A stretch of DNA of 64,000 nt, from positions 1-64,000 of the forward strand of contig QHBW01000019.1 of assembly GCA_003244205.1 (NCBI GenBank). Direction: 5' to 3'. The notes beneath the pieces are model-generated. The model did no database searches and was not told the DNA's origin. It saw only the letters and a list, made by a program, of their open reading frames with translations. Both the position numbers and the translations under genes were made by a program. Below, piece by piece: positions 52,481 to 60,516 of this stretch (its first letter is position 1; every line of letters starts with the position of its first letter). This stretch comes from Solirubrobacterales bacterium (GTDB lineage Bacteria > Actinomycetota > Thermoleophilia > Solirubrobacterales > Solirubrobacteraceae).

Positions 52481-53518
52481 TTGGCCGGGCTCGCCTATCT
52501 CCGCCACCCGGCCTCGTTGGCACACGACGCGGGTAGCAGGCACCCCGAGCGCCCCGAGCGCATCCTGGCGATCGAGCGCGCGCTAGCGCAGCGCGGATGG
52601 CTGGGGGCCCGCAAGCTGGATGCGCCGCTTGCGGAGCGCTCCTTGATCACCGCGGTCCACTCGCGCCAGCATCTCGAGATGATCGAGGCCCTTTGCGCCC
52701 GCGGCGGCGGGGCTGTCGACGCCGACACGGTCGCTGGCCCCGGCACCTTCGATGCCGCGATGCACGCTGCCGGGGGTGCCGCGAAGATGGTCGACATCCT
52801 GCTCAGCGGCGAGGCGACTGCGGGTTTCGCCGGCCTGCGCCCTCCGGGCCACCACGCCGAGAGCGAACGCGCGATGGGCTTCTGCTTTTTCAACAACGTC
52901 GCAGTCGCCGCGCGGCGGGCGCTGGATGCCCACGGCGCCCGGCGGGTGGTCGTGTTCGATTGGGACGTTCACCACGGTAATGGCACCAACGACATCTTCC
53001 ATGCCAGCGCCAACGTGCTCTACGTGTCGGTCCATCAGTCGCCGCTGTATCCGGGCACCGGCCAGGAGACCGACATCGGTCGCGGCCGCGGCGAGGGCTA
53101 CACGATCAACCTCCCGGTCGCGCCGGGCGCCGGGGACGCGACCTGGTGCTCGCTGACCGAGCACGTCGTAGCGCCGATCGTCGGCGCCTGGCAGCCCGAT
53201 CTGATCCTGATCTCGGCCGGCTACGACGCCCACCGCGACGATCCGCTCGCCGACTGCATCGTCAGCGATCAGGGCTACGCGCAGATGGCCGGCTCGATGC
53301 GTCGAGCAGCCGACGATCTCGGCGTGCCCGTCGGCGTAGTGCTGGAGGGCGGCTACGAGCTCGCTGCGCTGTCGCGAGCCGTGGTGTCCACGCTCGAGGT
53401 CATGGGCGCCGACGCGGCGCCACTGCAGCCGAACCTGGGCGTGGACCCGCTGGCGCTGCGGGCCGCGGGACGGCTCGCCGGCTTGTGGCCGGTCTTGGCC
53501 CCTTTGACCCGTGCCTGA
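52481..53518 (+). CDS. HDAC-fold deacetylase (AcuC/acetylpolyamine amidohydrolase family)
   Basis: A 345-residue arginase/HDAC-fold enzyme. His124-His125 (PPGHHAE) form the charge-relay pair. Zinc ligands are Asp162 and His164 in FDWDVHHGNG and the aspartate in AGYDAHRDD. RHPERPERI near the N-terminus is typical. The substrate could be an acetylated lysine, polyamine or amino acid. The TTG start sets the conserved LRHP region just after it. It is divergent from nadB on a shared promoter. Confidence 0.88.
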   Translation: MAGLAYLRHPASLAHDAGSRHPERPERILAIERALAQRGWLGARKLDAPLAERSLITAVHSRQHLEMIEALCARGGGAVDADTVAGPGTFDAAMHAAGGAAKMVDILLSGEATAGFAGLRPPGHHAESERAMGFCFFNNVAVAARRALDAHGARRVVVFDWDVHHGNGTNDIFHASANVLYVSVHQSPLYPGTGQETDIGRGRGEGYTINLPVAPGAGDATWCSLTEHVVAPIVGAWQPDLILISAGYDAHRDDPLADCIVSDQGYAQMAGSMRRAADDLGVPVGVVLEGGYELAALSRAVVSTLEVMGADAAPLQPNLGVDPLALRAAGRLAGLWPVLAPLTRA

Positions 53519-53538
53519 GCGCCAGCCCGGCTGGGGGC

Positions 53539-54036
53539 TCAGGGCTTGGGGCCGGTCGTGCCCTTGCGCGGCGTCGTGCTCGGGCTCGCGCCGCCGGTGG
53601 ATCGGCGGCGCGTCGTGGCGCCAGTGGGCCCCGTCGGACCGATCGCCGGGATCGCACCCGGCCCGGTCGTGCTCGGAGTCAACCTGCCGGTGACTCCCGT
53701 GGGCCCCGTGACTGTCGGAGCGATCGTGACCGGTTGGGTCACGCCGGTGGGCCCCGTGGGCAGCAGTGCCGGCAGCGGTGGCGGCGCCGACGCGCTGTGG
53801 GTGTTGCTGGCAGTCAGCTGAACGAAAGCCCACCCGAGGCCGGCCCCCAGCGCTAGGACCGCGATCGCCACGAGGATCACCGGGACGCGCCAGTTGGGAG
53901 CTGGCAGGATCCGCGTGGTGACCGCCAGGCCGCAGTTGGTGCACCAGTCCTGATGTGCATCCAGCGGCGCCGCGCATCGCGGGCACTGCGCCGCCGCGGC
54001 TCCAGGCGCCGCGGCGGCTCCCTCGCCTGTGGCCAT
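53539..54036 (-). CDS. Zinc-ribbon membrane protein with collagen-like GPTG tail
   Basis: A 165-residue protein. The zinc ribbon carries Cys18, Cys21, Cys32 and Cys35, and one transmembrane helix spans about 51-72. The outer tail is rich in GPTGVT/GPTGPTG triplets (Gly-Pro-Thr), resembling collagen-like or glycosylated linkers. If the ribbon is cytoplasmic, the tail is extracellular. Two bases separate it from the next upstream gene, so the pair is an operon. Confidence 0.72.
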   Translation of the reverse strand: MATGEGAAAAPGAAAAQCPRCAAPLDAHQDWCTNCGLAVTTRILPAPNWRVPVILVAIAVLALGAGLGWAFVQLTASNTHSASAPPPLPALLPTGPTGVTQPVTIAPTVTGPTGVTGRLTPSTTGPGAIPAIGPTGPTGATTRRRSTGGASPSTTPRKGTTGPKP

Positions 54037-54038
54037 CG

Positions 54039-54809
54039 TCAGCTCGCCGGTGCAACGGCCGCGGCGAGCGCCGTGCCGCAGTTCGAGCAGAAGCGGGCGT
54101 CGCTTGCATACAGCGTTCCGCAGGCGGGGCAGACCCCGCCGATGCCGGCCTCCCGCAGCTCCCGCAGTGGGCGCTCGTGCTCGAGCGCGTACTCCAGCGA
54201 GCGTCGTTCCCAGTCGGTCTGCGCGAGGACAGCCGCCTTGGCCTCGACGAGGTCCGGGCGTTGGCCGCCGTAGCGGTGCAGGTCGAACACCAGACCACCC
54301 AGGTCGCGCAGCTCGAGCTCTCGTCTCCGGCGCAGGAAGTGCAGACGACGCCGCAGCTGGCTGCGCTGGCGGAAGCTCGGCGCCTCGGCGCCCGGCGTGG
54401 CGACCTCAGGCGGGATCGCGGCGGCTGGGGGCGGGCTCTGGGCGGCGGTTGGCGGCGGGTTCGCGGCAGCGGGTGGAGGTTGGCTCGGAACGGCGGCTGG
54501 GGGCTGGCTCGGGACGCCGGGTGGAGGGCTCGCCGCGGCGGGTGGGGGCGGCACCGCCGCCGAATGCGGCGCGCCGACGTCGGGCACCGGCGCGTAGGGG
54601 TCAGCTGCAACGGGTTCGGCCGTCGGTGCCTCCGGATCGGGTATCAATTCGTGGGTCGCCGGCGGATGCAGCGCCGGCATCGCCGTCGTCGGGGCGTCGC
54701 TGGATGAGGGTTGCGGCGAGGGACCGGGGGCGGGCTGCTCGACGTCCTCTGAGGGGGGGGTCGATGCGGCATCGTCCCCGCCTGCCTTTCGCTTGAGCGG
54801 GCTGAACAT
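54039..54809 (-). CDS. Proline-rich protein with C-terminal zinc ribbon
   Basis: A 256-residue protein. Residues 15-150 are Pro/Ala/Ser-rich and disordered with PPPAA-type repeats. A basic helix (RQRSQLRRRLHFLRRRRELE) and a coiled stretch follow. The protein ends with the zinc ribbon CPACGTLYASDARFCSNC. It may be a scaffold or signalling adaptor; I do not recognise the family. TATACT on the minus strand (54863-54858) is a good -10 about 50 bases upstream of the ATG. Confidence 0.7.
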   Translation of the reverse strand: MFSPLKRKAGGDDAASTPPSEDVEQPAPGPSPQPSSSDAPTTAMPALHPPATHELIPDPEAPTAEPVAADPYAPVPDVGAPHSAAVPPPPAAASPPPGVPSQPPAAVPSQPPPAAANPPPTAAQSPPPAAAIPPEVATPGAEAPSFRQRSQLRRRLHFLRRRRELELRDLGGLVFDLHRYGGQRPDLVEAKAAVLAQTDWERRSLEYALEHERPLRELREAGIGGVCPACGTLYASDARFCSNCGTALAAAVAPAS

Positions 54810-54981
54810 GGGGGGTTCGGCGTCGTGGGCGGGACGCCGAGAGACTTCCGGCGCGCGAGTATAGCGCCGCAATTGGCCGCTCAGAGCTACTCCCGGAGGT
54901 GATCTGCAGAGCGCGTTGCAACGCCGTTTGCGGCCATCGGCGGACGCGTTCGGCGATCCCGCAGTCTGCGAACATGGCGCA

Positions 54982-55833
54982 GTGGCGCACCCTGACGCGC
55001 AGCGCCCCATCGCCGTCTTTGACTCCGGTGTGGGAGGACTGACCGTGCTGCATGAGTTGCTCGTGCAGCTTCCGCACGAGGACTTCGTCTACCTGGGTGA
55101 CACTGCGCGTTTCCCATATGGCGACAAGAGCGCGGAGGATCTGCAGCGCTTCGCGCTGCAGATCGCCGAGCGCCAGATCACGGCCGGCGCAAAGATGCTG
55201 GTGGTCGCGTGCAACGCTGCCACCTCGGCCGCGCTCCCCGCGCTGCGGGCGCTCGTGGCGCGCGCTGCTCGCGGCGTGGACCTCGTGGCGGTGGTGGAGC
55301 CGGAGTCTCGACTCGCGGTCGAGGCCAGCCTGACCGGACACGTCGGCCTGCTGGCCACTCCGGCGACCGTTTCCAGTGGCGCCTATGCGAATGCCGTTGC
55401 GCGGCTGGACTCGGAGATCGAGCTGACCTCGGTGCCCTGTCCCGACCTCGCGCCGATCATCCAGGGTGGCTCGCCCTTCGACGAGGCGCTCGTCGACGCC
55501 GTTCGCAGTTACTGCGATCCGCTGCGCGACGCGCGTGTGGATACGGTCATCCTTGGCTGCACGCACTACCCGCTCATCCGCCCGATCTTGCAGCGCACGC
55601 TCGGGCGTGGAGTACGACTGGTCTTCTCGGGCGACGTGCTCGCCGCAGAGGTCGAACGCAGGCTCGCCGTGCACGGGTTGCTGAACGGCGGCTCCGTCGA
55701 GGGTCGCTACCGCTTCGAGTGCACGGGCGACCCCGATGCGTTTCGTGCGCTCGGGACGCGCTTCTTGCAGATGCCACTCGGGGAGGTCGTCCACGTCGAG
55801 CTCGACGCGGCGTTGGCGGCCTCGACGCGGTGA
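54982..55833 (+). CDS. murI: Glutamate racemase
   Basis: A 283-residue racemase with the catalytic pair Cys77 (VVACNAATS) and Cys193 (LGCTHYPL), and the N-terminal FDSGVGGLTV. It supplies D-glutamate for peptidoglycan. It is followed by rph, rdgB and a CDF gene, the murI-rph-rdgB order common in actinobacteria. Start GTG at 54982. Confidence 0.95.
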   Translation: MAHPDAQRPIAVFDSGVGGLTVLHELLVQLPHEDFVYLGDTARFPYGDKSAEDLQRFALQIAERQITAGAKMLVVACNAATSAALPALRALVARAARGVDLVAVVEPESRLAVEASLTGHVGLLATPATVSSGAYANAVARLDSEIELTSVPCPDLAPIIQGGSPFDEALVDAVRSYCDPLRDARVDTVILGCTHYPLIRPILQRTLGRGVRLVFSGDVLAAEVERRLAVHGLLNGGSVEGRYRFECTGDPDAFRALGTRFLQMPLGEVVHVELDAALAASTR

Positions 55834-55869
55834 GAGAGCGATGAGCGGACCCGTCGTCCCGAGGCGTCG

Positions 55870-56625
55870 ATGACCACACGACCCGTGCGCGAACCCGGTA
55901 GCCGCGCCGGCGGACGGGCCGCCGATGGGCTGCGCGAGATCACGATCGAACCGGGGTTTGTCCCCACGGCCACGGGATCGGCGCTGATCTCGGCGGGCGA
56001 GACGCGGGTGATCTGCACCGCTTCGATCCAGGCGGGCGTGCCCCGCTGGCTCGCCGGCCAGGGTCGCGGCTGGCTGACCGCGGAGTACGGGATGCTGCCG
56101 GCCTCCACGGGCGAGCGCAAGCAGCGCGACGTCTCCCGCGGGAGGCCCGACGGACGCACGGTCGAGATCCAGCGACTGATCGGACGGGCGCTGCGCGGAG
56201 TGGTCGATCTTGTTGCCCTTGGTGAACGCACGATCTACATCGACTGTGACGTGTTGACCGCCGATGGGGGGACGCGCTGCGCTGCGATCACCGGCGCCAA
56301 CGTGGCTCTCGCGCTCGGCTGCGCCGCACTTCAGCGCCAGGGCGCTCTGTCTAAGAGCCCCCTGACCGAGAGCGTGGCCGCGGTCTCTTGCGGCATCGTC
56401 GACGGCTGCGCACTGCTCGACCTCGACTACATCGAGGATTCCTCCGCGGAAGTCGACGCCAACGTCGTGATGACGGGCTCCGGCGGTCTCATCGAGGTGC
56501 AGGCGACCGCCGAGCGCACACCGCTCTCGCGCGCGCACCTCGACGAGCTGCTGGCTCTCGCGGCTGCGGGCATCGGCTCGTTGCGTCTGGCGCAGGACGC
56601 GGCGGTCGCCATTGGCACGTCGTGA
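55870..56625 (+). CDS. rph: Ribonuclease PH
   Basis: A 251-residue phosphorolytic 3'-5' exoribonuclease that trims tRNA 3' ends. GRGWLTAEYGMLPAST and GRPDGRTVEIQRLIGRALR are the family signatures, with DCDVLTADGGTR for phosphate/metal. Its stop overlaps the rdgB start (GTGA). Confidence 0.95.
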   Translation: MTTRPVREPGSRAGGRAADGLREITIEPGFVPTATGSALISAGETRVICTASIQAGVPRWLAGQGRGWLTAEYGMLPASTGERKQRDVSRGRPDGRTVEIQRLIGRALRGVVDLVALGERTIYIDCDVLTADGGTRCAAITGANVALALGCAALQRQGALSKSPLTESVAAVSCGIVDGCALLDLDYIEDSSAEVDANVVMTGSGGLIEVQATAERTPLSRAHLDELLALAAAGIGSLRLAQDAAVAIGTS

Positions 56626-57191
56626 GGCTCGTGCTCGCCACCCGCAATCCGCACAAGCTGCGCGAGTTTCGCCGCCTGCTCGAGGACGTCGAGATCGAGC
56701 CGCTCGCAGCCGCGGTCGAGCTCCCCCCCGAGACCGGAGCGACCTTCGCCGACAACGCCTGGCCCAAGGCGCGAGCGGCTGCGCGCGGCACCGATGGCGC
56801 GGCAATCGCCGACGACTCGGGGATCGAGGCAGACGCGCTCGGCGGCGCCCCTGGAGTGCGTTCGGCGCGCTACTCCGGCGCGTACGCAACCGACGCGGAG
56901 AACCTCGCCCGGCTGCGCCACGAGGTCCCGGTCGGCGGTCGCCTGGCGTACGTCTGCGCGTTGGCTTACGTCGACCCCGAGGACGACCGCGAACGACTCT
57001 TCATCGGTCGTTGCACCGGAACGATGGCGGCCGAGGCGCGCGGCGATCGCGGCTTTGGGTACGACCCCATCTTCATCCCGGACGAGCCCGGCGACGGGCG
57101 CACGATGGCCGAGCTCTCCGATGCCGAAAAGGACGCCCTCAGCCACCGCGGACGCGCCGCCCGGGAGTTGCTGGCATGGCTCCGCAGCTGA
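56622..57191 (+). CDS. rdgB: RdgB/HAM1 non-canonical purine NTP pyrophosphatase
   Basis: A 189-residue enzyme removing ITP, XTP and dITP from the nucleotide pool. It has the N-terminal LATRNPHKLREF, IADDSGIEADAL and GFGYDPIF motifs. The GTG start overlaps rph by four bases, and its end overlaps the CDF transporter by 16 bases. Confidence 0.95.
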   Translation: MRLVLATRNPHKLREFRRLLEDVEIEPLAAAVELPPETGATFADNAWPKARAAARGTDGAAIADDSGIEADALGGAPGVRSARYSGAYATDAENLARLRHEVPVGGRLAYVCALAYVDPEDDRERLFIGRCTGTMAAEARGDRGFGYDPIFIPDEPGDGRTMAELSDAEKDALSHRGRAARELLAWLRS

Positions 57192-58159
57192 GCGCAGCTG
57201 GACGCGCACGTCGCTCCTCCGCGGCCGCCGCGGACGTCGATCCTCGCAAGCGCGGCGCAGCGGCGCTCTCGGTCGCTTCGAACTCGACCCTGATCGTCCT
57301 CAAGCTCGTCGCCGGCATCCTCACGGGCTCGGTCGCTGTCCTCACCGAGGCGCTGCACTCCTCCGTCGACCTGATCGCCTCCGCGGTCGCCTTCGTGTCG
57401 ATCCGCAAGGCGGAGCGCCCAGCGGACGAAGACCATCGCTACGGCCACGAGAAGTTCGAGAACATGGCCGCCGCGATCGAGGGCATGCTGATCCTCGTCG
57501 GCTCGGCCGTAATCGCCTACACGTCGATCGTCCATCTCGTCAACGGATCACGCGTCCAGCGGCTTGGGATCGGCATGGCCGTCGTGGCCGTCTCGGCGCT
57601 CGTCAACCTCGTCGTCTCGGGTGTCCTGCAGCGGCGCGCCCGCGAGACGGAGTCAGCTGCGCTGGAGGGGGACGCCGCGCATCTCCGGACCGATGCCGCC
57701 ACGTCGGTCGCCGTGCTCGTGGGTCTCGGGATGGTCCAGCTCACCGGCGCGAGCTGGATCGACGCGGGAGTGGCCCTCGCGGTCGCGGCGTACATCGTCG
57801 TGGCTGGGCTGCGCATCCTCAGCCGCTCCTCGCGCGCGCTCGTGGACGAGGCCCTGCCGGTCGAGGAGCTCGAAGCGATCCGCGCCGAGGTGGTCGGCTT
57901 CGGCGATCGCGGCGTTGCCGGCTTCCACAAGCTGCGCACCCGCCGCGCCGGCGCCCGCCGGTACGTCGATCTCCACGTCCAATTCCGCTCGGGAACGACG
58001 CTCGAGGTCGCTCACCGGACGGCCCACGCGCTCCAGGGCGCAATCGCGGCCAGGCTGCGAAACGTCGACGTCCTGATCCACCTCGAGCCCGAGGACAGGG
58101 TCCGACCCGGCACCGAGATCCCGCTGCGCACGGGACGGGCCACGACGCGCAGCGACTAA
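57176..58159 (+). CDS. Cation diffusion facilitator (CDF) transporter
   Basis: A 327-residue metal-proton antiporter. After a basic N-terminus there are six predicted transmembrane helices, with the transport-site HSSVDLIAS in helix 2 and TDAATS in helix 5. The cytoplasmic metal-binding domain follows from about 225. Metals are likely Zn, Co, Fe or Mn. It shares a 3' overlap with a small antisense gene. Confidence 0.9.
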   Translation: MAPQLSAAGRARRSSAAAADVDPRKRGAAALSVASNSTLIVLKLVAGILTGSVAVLTEALHSSVDLIASAVAFVSIRKAERPADEDHRYGHEKFENMAAAIEGMLILVGSAVIAYTSIVHLVNGSRVQRLGIGMAVVAVSALVNLVVSGVLQRRARETESAALEGDAAHLRTDAATSVAVLVGLGMVQLTGASWIDAGVALAVAAYIVVAGLRILSRSSRALVDEALPVEELEAIRAEVVGFGDRGVAGFHKLRTRRAGARRYVDLHVQFRSGTTLEVAHRTAHALQGAIAARLRNVDVLIHLEPEDRVRPGTEIPLRTGRATTRSD

Positions 58160-58299
58160 AGGAGATTGATCGCCGCCGACAGCCCAACGGCCCCCGCCAC
58201 CGCTGCGTAGCCGGCATACCCGGCCACCGCGAGCAGGCTTGCGGTGATCGCGCAGATTGCCACGGTCAGCAGCCAGGCGATCCGTTGTAGCGAAGACAT
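58156..58299 (-). CDS. 47-residue two-helix membrane protein, putative
   Basis: A short frame from ATG 58299 to TAG at 58156 encodes MSSLQRIAWLLTVAICAITA followed by a second hydrophobic helix rich in Ala, Gly and Val. Such small membrane proteins are common in actinobacteria. No Shine-Dalgarno is seen; GACAAT lies seven bases upstream. Its stop overlaps the CDF stop by two bases. Confidence 0.45.
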   Translation of the reverse strand: MSSLQRIAWLLTVAICAITASLLAVAGYAGYAAVAGAVGLSAAINLL

Positions 58300-58341
58300 A
58301 CGACACATTGTCGTCGAGGGGGCGTGCGGTTCGAGCCCCGG

Positions 58342-58701
58342 TCAGGGCGGCGGGGTGCACATCAGCTCCACGCGGTGCCCGCCGGGAGCACTCGCGTAGG
58401 CCCGAGGAGACCCCCAATGTGGCCTGCGCGGGTCGATTGCGTGGCCGGCCTGCGCAAGCGCCTCCAGGATCGACTCGTAGGCATCGCCCAGGACGACGGC
58501 TACGTGGCCCTCCGGCGCCACCACCGGTCGCTCGCGGACCAGTAGGTGGATCTGCGCGTGGGCCGCGCGCAGCCACACGGCGCGGTCGCGAATCTCGGCC
58601 GGCGGCGTGGTCTGAACGAAACCCAGCAGCGCCCAAAAGTGCACGCTGGCGTCGACATCCGCAGCGCAGAGCTCGAGGCTGATGTGGTGGATCGCCGCCA
58701 T
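58342..58701 (-). CDS. VOC (glyoxalase/bleomycin-resistance fold) protein
   Basis: A 119-residue protein of the vicinal-oxygen-chelate fold: HHISLELCAADVDASVHFW at the start, with a metal-ligand-like His at the start and Glu near the end (HRVELMC). Two beta-alpha-beta modules. The substrate is unknown. ATG 58701 places the conserved HH motif at residues 5-6; the longer frame to 58869 is without similarity. Confidence 0.82.
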   Translation of the reverse strand: MAAIHHISLELCAADVDASVHFWALLGFVQTTPPAEIRDRAVWLRAAHAQIHLLVRERPVVAPEGHVAVVLGDAYESILEALAQAGHAIDPRRPHWGSPRAYASAPGGHRVELMCTPPP

Positions 58702-58889
58702 CTGACTGGGTCCGAGCACGCTCGCGGCCCGCTCGGAGCATGCTCGTCCGTCCCCGCGAGGACGAACAGGAAGCTCGCAAATTGCGACCTTTCCCCCGTG
58801 CGGAGGGCGAAAACCACGGTCTGCGGCGAGCCGATGTCCGCTGGCGCTGTTAGCTTCGGCTCCTTCCACGACCTCTTAAGGAGGAGCCT

Positions 58890-59165
58890 GTGACCAAGTC
58901 TGAGTTCGTTGACGCGGTCGCCGCCCGCGCGGACCTGACCAAGAAGGATGCGGGCGACGCTGTCGATGCCGTGCTGGACACCATCCAGAACACGCTGAGC
59001 CGTGGTGGCGACATCACCTTCAGCGGGTTTGGCAAGTTCCATGTCGCCGAGCGCGGCGCGCGCGAGGGTCGAAACCCGCAGACAGGAGCGCGGATGCACA
59101 TCGCCGCCTCCCGCGTGCCCCGGTTCTCGGCCGGTGCTGGGCTCAAGAAGGCCGTCAAGAGGTAG
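58890..59165 (+). CDS. hup: DNA-binding protein HU
   Basis: A 91-residue HU/IHF-family protein (TKSEFVDAVAARADLTKKDA, then FSGFGKF, and RNPQTGARMHI in the DNA-binding arm). No long Lys/Ala tail as in mycobacterial HupB. It has one of the strongest Shine-Dalgarno sequences in the window (TAAGGAGG, 58877-58884) before a GTG start, consistent with an abundant nucleoid protein. Confidence 0.96.
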   Translation: MTKSEFVDAVAARADLTKKDAGDAVDAVLDTIQNTLSRGGDITFSGFGKFHVAERGAREGRNPQTGARMHIAASRVPRFSAGAGLKKAVKR

Positions 59166-59181
59166 GGCGGCCGAGACCGAG

Positions 59182-59240
59182 CGGCGCCGGCGCGCTGAGC
59201 GCAGACGGCGAACAGGGAACGGCTGCTCGCGCCGGCGCCG
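59182..59240. repeat. 13-bp inverted repeat between hup and pyrF
   Basis: CGGCGCCGGCGCG (59182-59194) and its exact complement (59228-59240) flank a 33-base loop. The structure ends two bases before the TTG start of pyrF. It could terminate hup transcription or hide the pyrF start. Confidence 0.6.
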
Positions 59241-59242
59241 AT

Positions 59243-60187
59243 TTGGCGTCCGGCGGGGCGGTCGGGTTCGCCGATCGACTTGATGCTCTTGTCCGCGCGC
59301 GGCGTTCGCCGCTCGTACTAGGGCTCGATCCCGATCCCGGTCGTCTGTGGCCGGGATCGGCCGAGCAAGCGCAAGGGCGAAGCGAGACCACGAGCGCCGC
59401 GGTCACGGCGGCAGCGGCGGTCGCTGCTCATTGCCGCGCGGTGATCGATGCGGCCGGGGGGGCCTGCGTCGCCGTCAAGCTTCAGCTGGCCTGTTTCGAG
59501 CGGCTCGGGGGCCCCGGGATCGAGGCGCTCGCTGCCGCTGCGTCACACGCCCGCGGCGCTGGCCTGCTTGTCATCGCCGACGGCAAGCGCGGCGACGTGC
59601 CCGTCACGGCTGCGGCCTACGGCCAAGCGTTGGTGGGACGCACGCCGACGCCTTTTGGCCCGGTCGACGGGCTGGGCGCCGACGCCTTCACCGTCAATCC
59701 GCTGCTCGGCAGGGACGCGCTCGATCCGCTGCTGAGCGCTGCCGACGACGCCGGCGCTGGGGTATTCGCGCTCGTGCGGACCTCAAACGCAGGCGCCGAG
59801 GAGCTTCAGGGCGCTCGTCTCGCGGACGGGGGGACGCTCAGCGAACGATTGGCCGGTCTGGTGGATGAACTGGGCAGCGACCGAGTCGACGCCTGCGGCC
59901 TGTCGCGCGTGGGGGCGGTCGTCGCCGCCACTGCGCCCGATCTGCTCACGCATCTCAGGGCACTGATGCCACGTGCGGTGCTGCTACTTCCTGGTGTCGG
60001 TGCTCAGGGCGGAGAGGTGGCCGATTTGGCTGCTGCTTGGGAACCCGGGCCGGCGGGTGGCCTCGTGGCGGCCTCGCGGGCGATCGCCGACGCCTATCGC
60101 GGCAGCGATCGCCCTCCCGCCGCGGCGGCAAGTGAAGCCGCCGAAGCGCTGCGGTCGACAGCCTGGTCGATGGCAAATGATCACTAA
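59243..60187 (+). CDS. pyrF: Orotidine 5'-phosphate decarboxylase (type 2)
   Basis: A 314-residue decarboxylase of the long, mycobacterial type. Lys115 in ADGKRGDVPVTAAAY is the catalytic lysine of the DxKxxD-like motif. It makes UMP. The TTG start is the first in frame and follows a strong inverted repeat; a later start cannot be excluded. Confidence 0.93.
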   Translation: MASGGAVGFADRLDALVRARRSPLVLGLDPDPGRLWPGSAEQAQGRSETTSAAVTAAAAVAAHCRAVIDAAGGACVAVKLQLACFERLGGPGIEALAAAASHARGAGLLVIADGKRGDVPVTAAAYGQALVGRTPTPFGPVDGLGADAFTVNPLLGRDALDPLLSAADDAGAGVFALVRTSNAGAEELQGARLADGGTLSERLAGLVDELGSDRVDACGLSRVGAVVAATAPDLLTHLRALMPRAVLLLPGVGAQGGEVADLAAAWEPGPAGGLVAASRAIADAYRGSDRPPAAAASEAAEALRSTAWSMANDH

Positions 60188-60222
60188 TTGCGTCGTCTGC
60201 GCCGGGCTATCATCGCCGCGCC

Positions 60223-60516
60223 ATGATCGCTCGCACCCCGGCGCGCTTCCTGGCCCCCATTGCCCTGATCGTCGTCGTGGTCATCGGGGCGCTGGCGGTC
60301 AAAGCGGCCAACGATGATGCGAGCCATCGAGCCGCTGTGCGGCCCCATGTGAGCCGCCGCCACGTCCCCAGGGCATACACGGTGCGCGCCGGCGACACGC
60401 TGCCGGGCATCTCGCACCACTACGGTGTCCCGGTAGCTCACATTCTCCTGCTCAACCCCAGCGTCGATCCGCGCGCCCTCGCCGTGGGCTATCGCCTGCG
60501 CCTGCGGCTGCGGTGA
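60223..60516 (+). CDS. Membrane-anchored LysM-domain protein
   Basis: A 97-residue protein with an N-terminal transmembrane segment (about 9-27) and one LysM domain (about 52-96, YTVRAGDTLPGISHHYGV), which binds peptidoglycan. Its stop overlaps the D,D-carboxypeptidase start (GTGA). TATCAT at 60208-60213 lies nine bases before the ATG. Confidence 0.85.
   Translation: MIARTPARFLAPIALIVVVVIGALAVKAANDDASHRAAVRPHVSRRHVPRAYTVRAGDTLPGISHHYGVPVAHILLLNPSVDPRALAVGYRLRLRLR

Noticed and set aside
54601-56889. 762-codon minus-strand frame across murI, rph and rdgB
   Set aside because: Shadow of three well-supported plus-strand genes; composition dominated by Arg/Ala with no domain.
58318-58345. GGTTCGAGCCCC resembling a tRNA T-arm
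   Set aside because: The flanking bases do not form the T-stem and no acceptor or anticodon arm can be drawn.
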